Positions 5,189-6,277 of a stretch of 6,277 bases of DNA are shown here, in pieces. Each line of letters begins with the position of its first letter. Positions within the stretch are counted from its first letter, which is position 1. The notes under the pieces were generated by a model. It had not been told where the DNA came from and ran no database searches. It worked only from the letters and a program-made list of their open reading frames with translations. Origin of the DNA: Actinomycetota bacterium (lineage in GTDB: Bacteria; Actinomycetota; Actinomycetes; S36-B12; UBA5976); the NCBI GenBank assembly GCA_016870945.1, contig VGAH01000055.1, positions 1-6,277 on the forward strand, read 5' to 3'. Both the position numbers and the translations under genes were made by a program.

Positions 5189-6277
5189 CACGAGGTGAGT
5201 TTTCTAGACAACCTCTCTTTTCTGTGAAGGTGGGGGGTGCGTCGGCCGCAAGTCGCGATAAGGGCCTCTGCGTAGCGCAAAGCAGTGACTAGGTCTTTGC
5301 TGGTGTGCTCGTGGTATTTCGCGCAGCACTCAATCGCCTCCGGCACGGCTTCTTCGGCCAATCTCGACCAAATCTCGATCGCATCTGCCACACGCCCGTG
5401 GTGTTTAAGTTCCCGTGCTAATTCGAGTTCGCCTTTCGGGTTTAAGCGGTGACTCTGACTCTCTAGCAGTTGCAGGCTCTTGGCCCTCTGGCCTCGGCGT
5501 TTGAAAACTCGCGATAGGGCCAGGGCATCAACATCTGCATCGATTTCACCTGCATGAATTCGAGCATGTTTCGCTATCAGCGCCAACAAGGTGACGACGT
5601 CGTTTCGGTTGTGTTCGATTACTGGGGCCAGATGCTTGGCGTTACGAGTCTTCAAGAAGTCTGCCCACGCGGCAGGAACCAAGAAGCCAGGTAAGTCGTC
5701 TTGTCTTTCAAAGCCCAGAGCTTCGCGCTCGACGGTGGTCAGCCGACAGTCACGCCATCTCTTACTAAAAAGCGCGCGAGTTGGGTGTAAGAGATCTATA
5801 TGTGGCAGCCCAACAAAAGGGGCTCGCTTTCTTTGCATGCGAAAACGGGTAACAAGTAGAGGCACATCAAACGATTTACCGTTATAAGTCACGAGCGCTT
5901 CGCACTGAGAAATCAAGGCGCTGACTTCTTCTAACATTGCTTTCTCACCTGAATATTTGGTTAGCACGTACTGCGTTACCTCTACTTCACCTTCACGCAT
6001 GTAGGCAAAACCGATGTTGAAGGCAACGGTGCCGCTACCGCCAGATAGGCCAGTCGTTTCAGTGTCAATTGCCAACAATGATTCAAAAGGAGTTTGCTCA
6101 CCCAACATGGGCTCGAGGTCTACTTCGGCCAGTGCACTACAGTTAAGGCGTTCTTTTGATAGCGCCATTGATTCGGTAACGATTTTGATTAGCCCATCAG
6201 CGATCAGTTCACCGTGTAATTCGTGGGCAATCTCTTCGTCACTGGCGATGGGGCTTTTGAGCAAAGTGCGATCTAAC
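5185..6277 (-). CDS. YprB-like RNase H-fold exonuclease with helical C-terminal region, 5' end cut by the window
   Basis: DEDD-type 3'-5' exonuclease domain of the YprB family, predicted to act on RNA or DNA; few members have a defined role. Numbering is from an in-frame TTG at 6264. Seen: AIDTETTGLSGGSGTVAFNIG (65-85) with D67 and E69, VTYNGKSFDVPLL (125-137) with D133, LPHIDLLHPTRALF (153-166), CRLTTVEREALGFERQDDLPG (173-193), and EHNRNDVVTLLALI (217-230) with H218 and D222. All four acidic residues and a histidine are present, so it looks active. The C-terminal part (about 245-359) is helical with paired-helix, TPR-like character, as in Bacillus YprB. The TTG has no ribosome binding site and the frame stays open to the window edge, so the true start is probably outside. 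The product name is by family resemblance. It overlaps the kinase gene start. Confidence 0.85.
   Translation of the reverse strand, partial: LDRTLLKSPIASDEEIAHELHGELIADGLIKIVTESMALSKERLNCSALAEVDLEPMLGEQTPFESLLAIDTETTGLSGGSGTVAFNIGFAYMREGEVEVTQYVLTKYSGEKAMLEEVSALISQCEALVTYNGKSFDVPLLVTRFRMQRKRAPFVGLPHIDLLHPTRALFSKRWRDCRLTTVEREALGFERQDDLPGFLVPAAWADFLKTRNAKHLAPVIEHNRNDVVTLLALIAKHARIHAGEIDADVDALALSRVFKRRGQRAKSLQLLESQSHRLNPKGELELARELKHHGRVADAIEIWSRLAEEAVPEAIECCAKYHEHTSKDLVTALRYAEALIATCGRRTPHLHRKERLSRKLTSW

Noticed and set aside
5591..5887. A 98-codon plus-strand frame opposite the YprB-like gene
   Set aside because: It is antisense to the conserved exonuclease motifs and has no recognisable features.
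1..6277. Search by eye for tRNA genes, CRISPR repeats, transposase or integrase genes and toxin-antitoxin pairs
   Set aside because: No cloverleaf, regularly spaced repeats, mobile-element motifs or terminal inverted repeats were found.

Overview
The window looks like chromosomal DNA from an actinobacterium of moderate GC content (about half by eye). The best lineage marker is at the left edge, on the minus strand. It is the first 32 codons of a gene whose product contains FGANEWLVEELYKKFRSDP, the N-terminal signature of the actinobacterial multifunctional 2-oxoglutarate decarboxylase/dehydrogenase (Kgd/SucA/OdhA). Frequent GTG starts and tight gene packing fit a compact, possibly aquatic actinobacterium, but the genus cannot be fixed from this sequence. 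No tRNA, rRNA, CRISPR array, insertion sequence or phage gene was seen.

Layout, left to right. (1) 1-98 minus: 5' end of kgd. (2) 99-198: short divergent control region. (3) 199-918 plus: carbonyl-reductase-like short-chain dehydrogenase/reductase (SDR). (4) 927-1502 minus: unrecognised small protein with probable membrane segments, convergent with the SDR; a 14-bp palindrome lies at the junction. (5) 1503-1650: divergent control region. (6) 1651-2832 plus: a protein with the ADP-ribosylglycohydrolase (ARH/DraG) scaffold in which the metal-binding motifs are replaced. (7) 2853-4253 plus: group II PLP-dependent amino-acid decarboxylase, 20 bp downstream and probably co-transcribed. (8) 4250-5188 (or 5191) minus: PfkB-family sugar kinase, tail to tail with the decarboxylase with stop codons overlapping by 4 bp. 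(9) 5185-6277 minus: YprB-like DEDD exonuclease with a helical/TPR-like C-terminus, overlapping the kinase start and running off the right edge.

How the genes relate. Most are housekeeping or accessory metabolic genes: central carbon (kgd), carbonyl reduction (SDR), amino-acid decarboxylation, sugar phosphorylation and a putative nuclease. The exonuclease and kinase form a translationally coupled pair. The most unusual element is the intact but apparently catalytically dead ARH-fold protein encoded just before the decarboxylase. The SDR also appears to lack its usual catalytic serine, although a neighbouring threonine might substitute.
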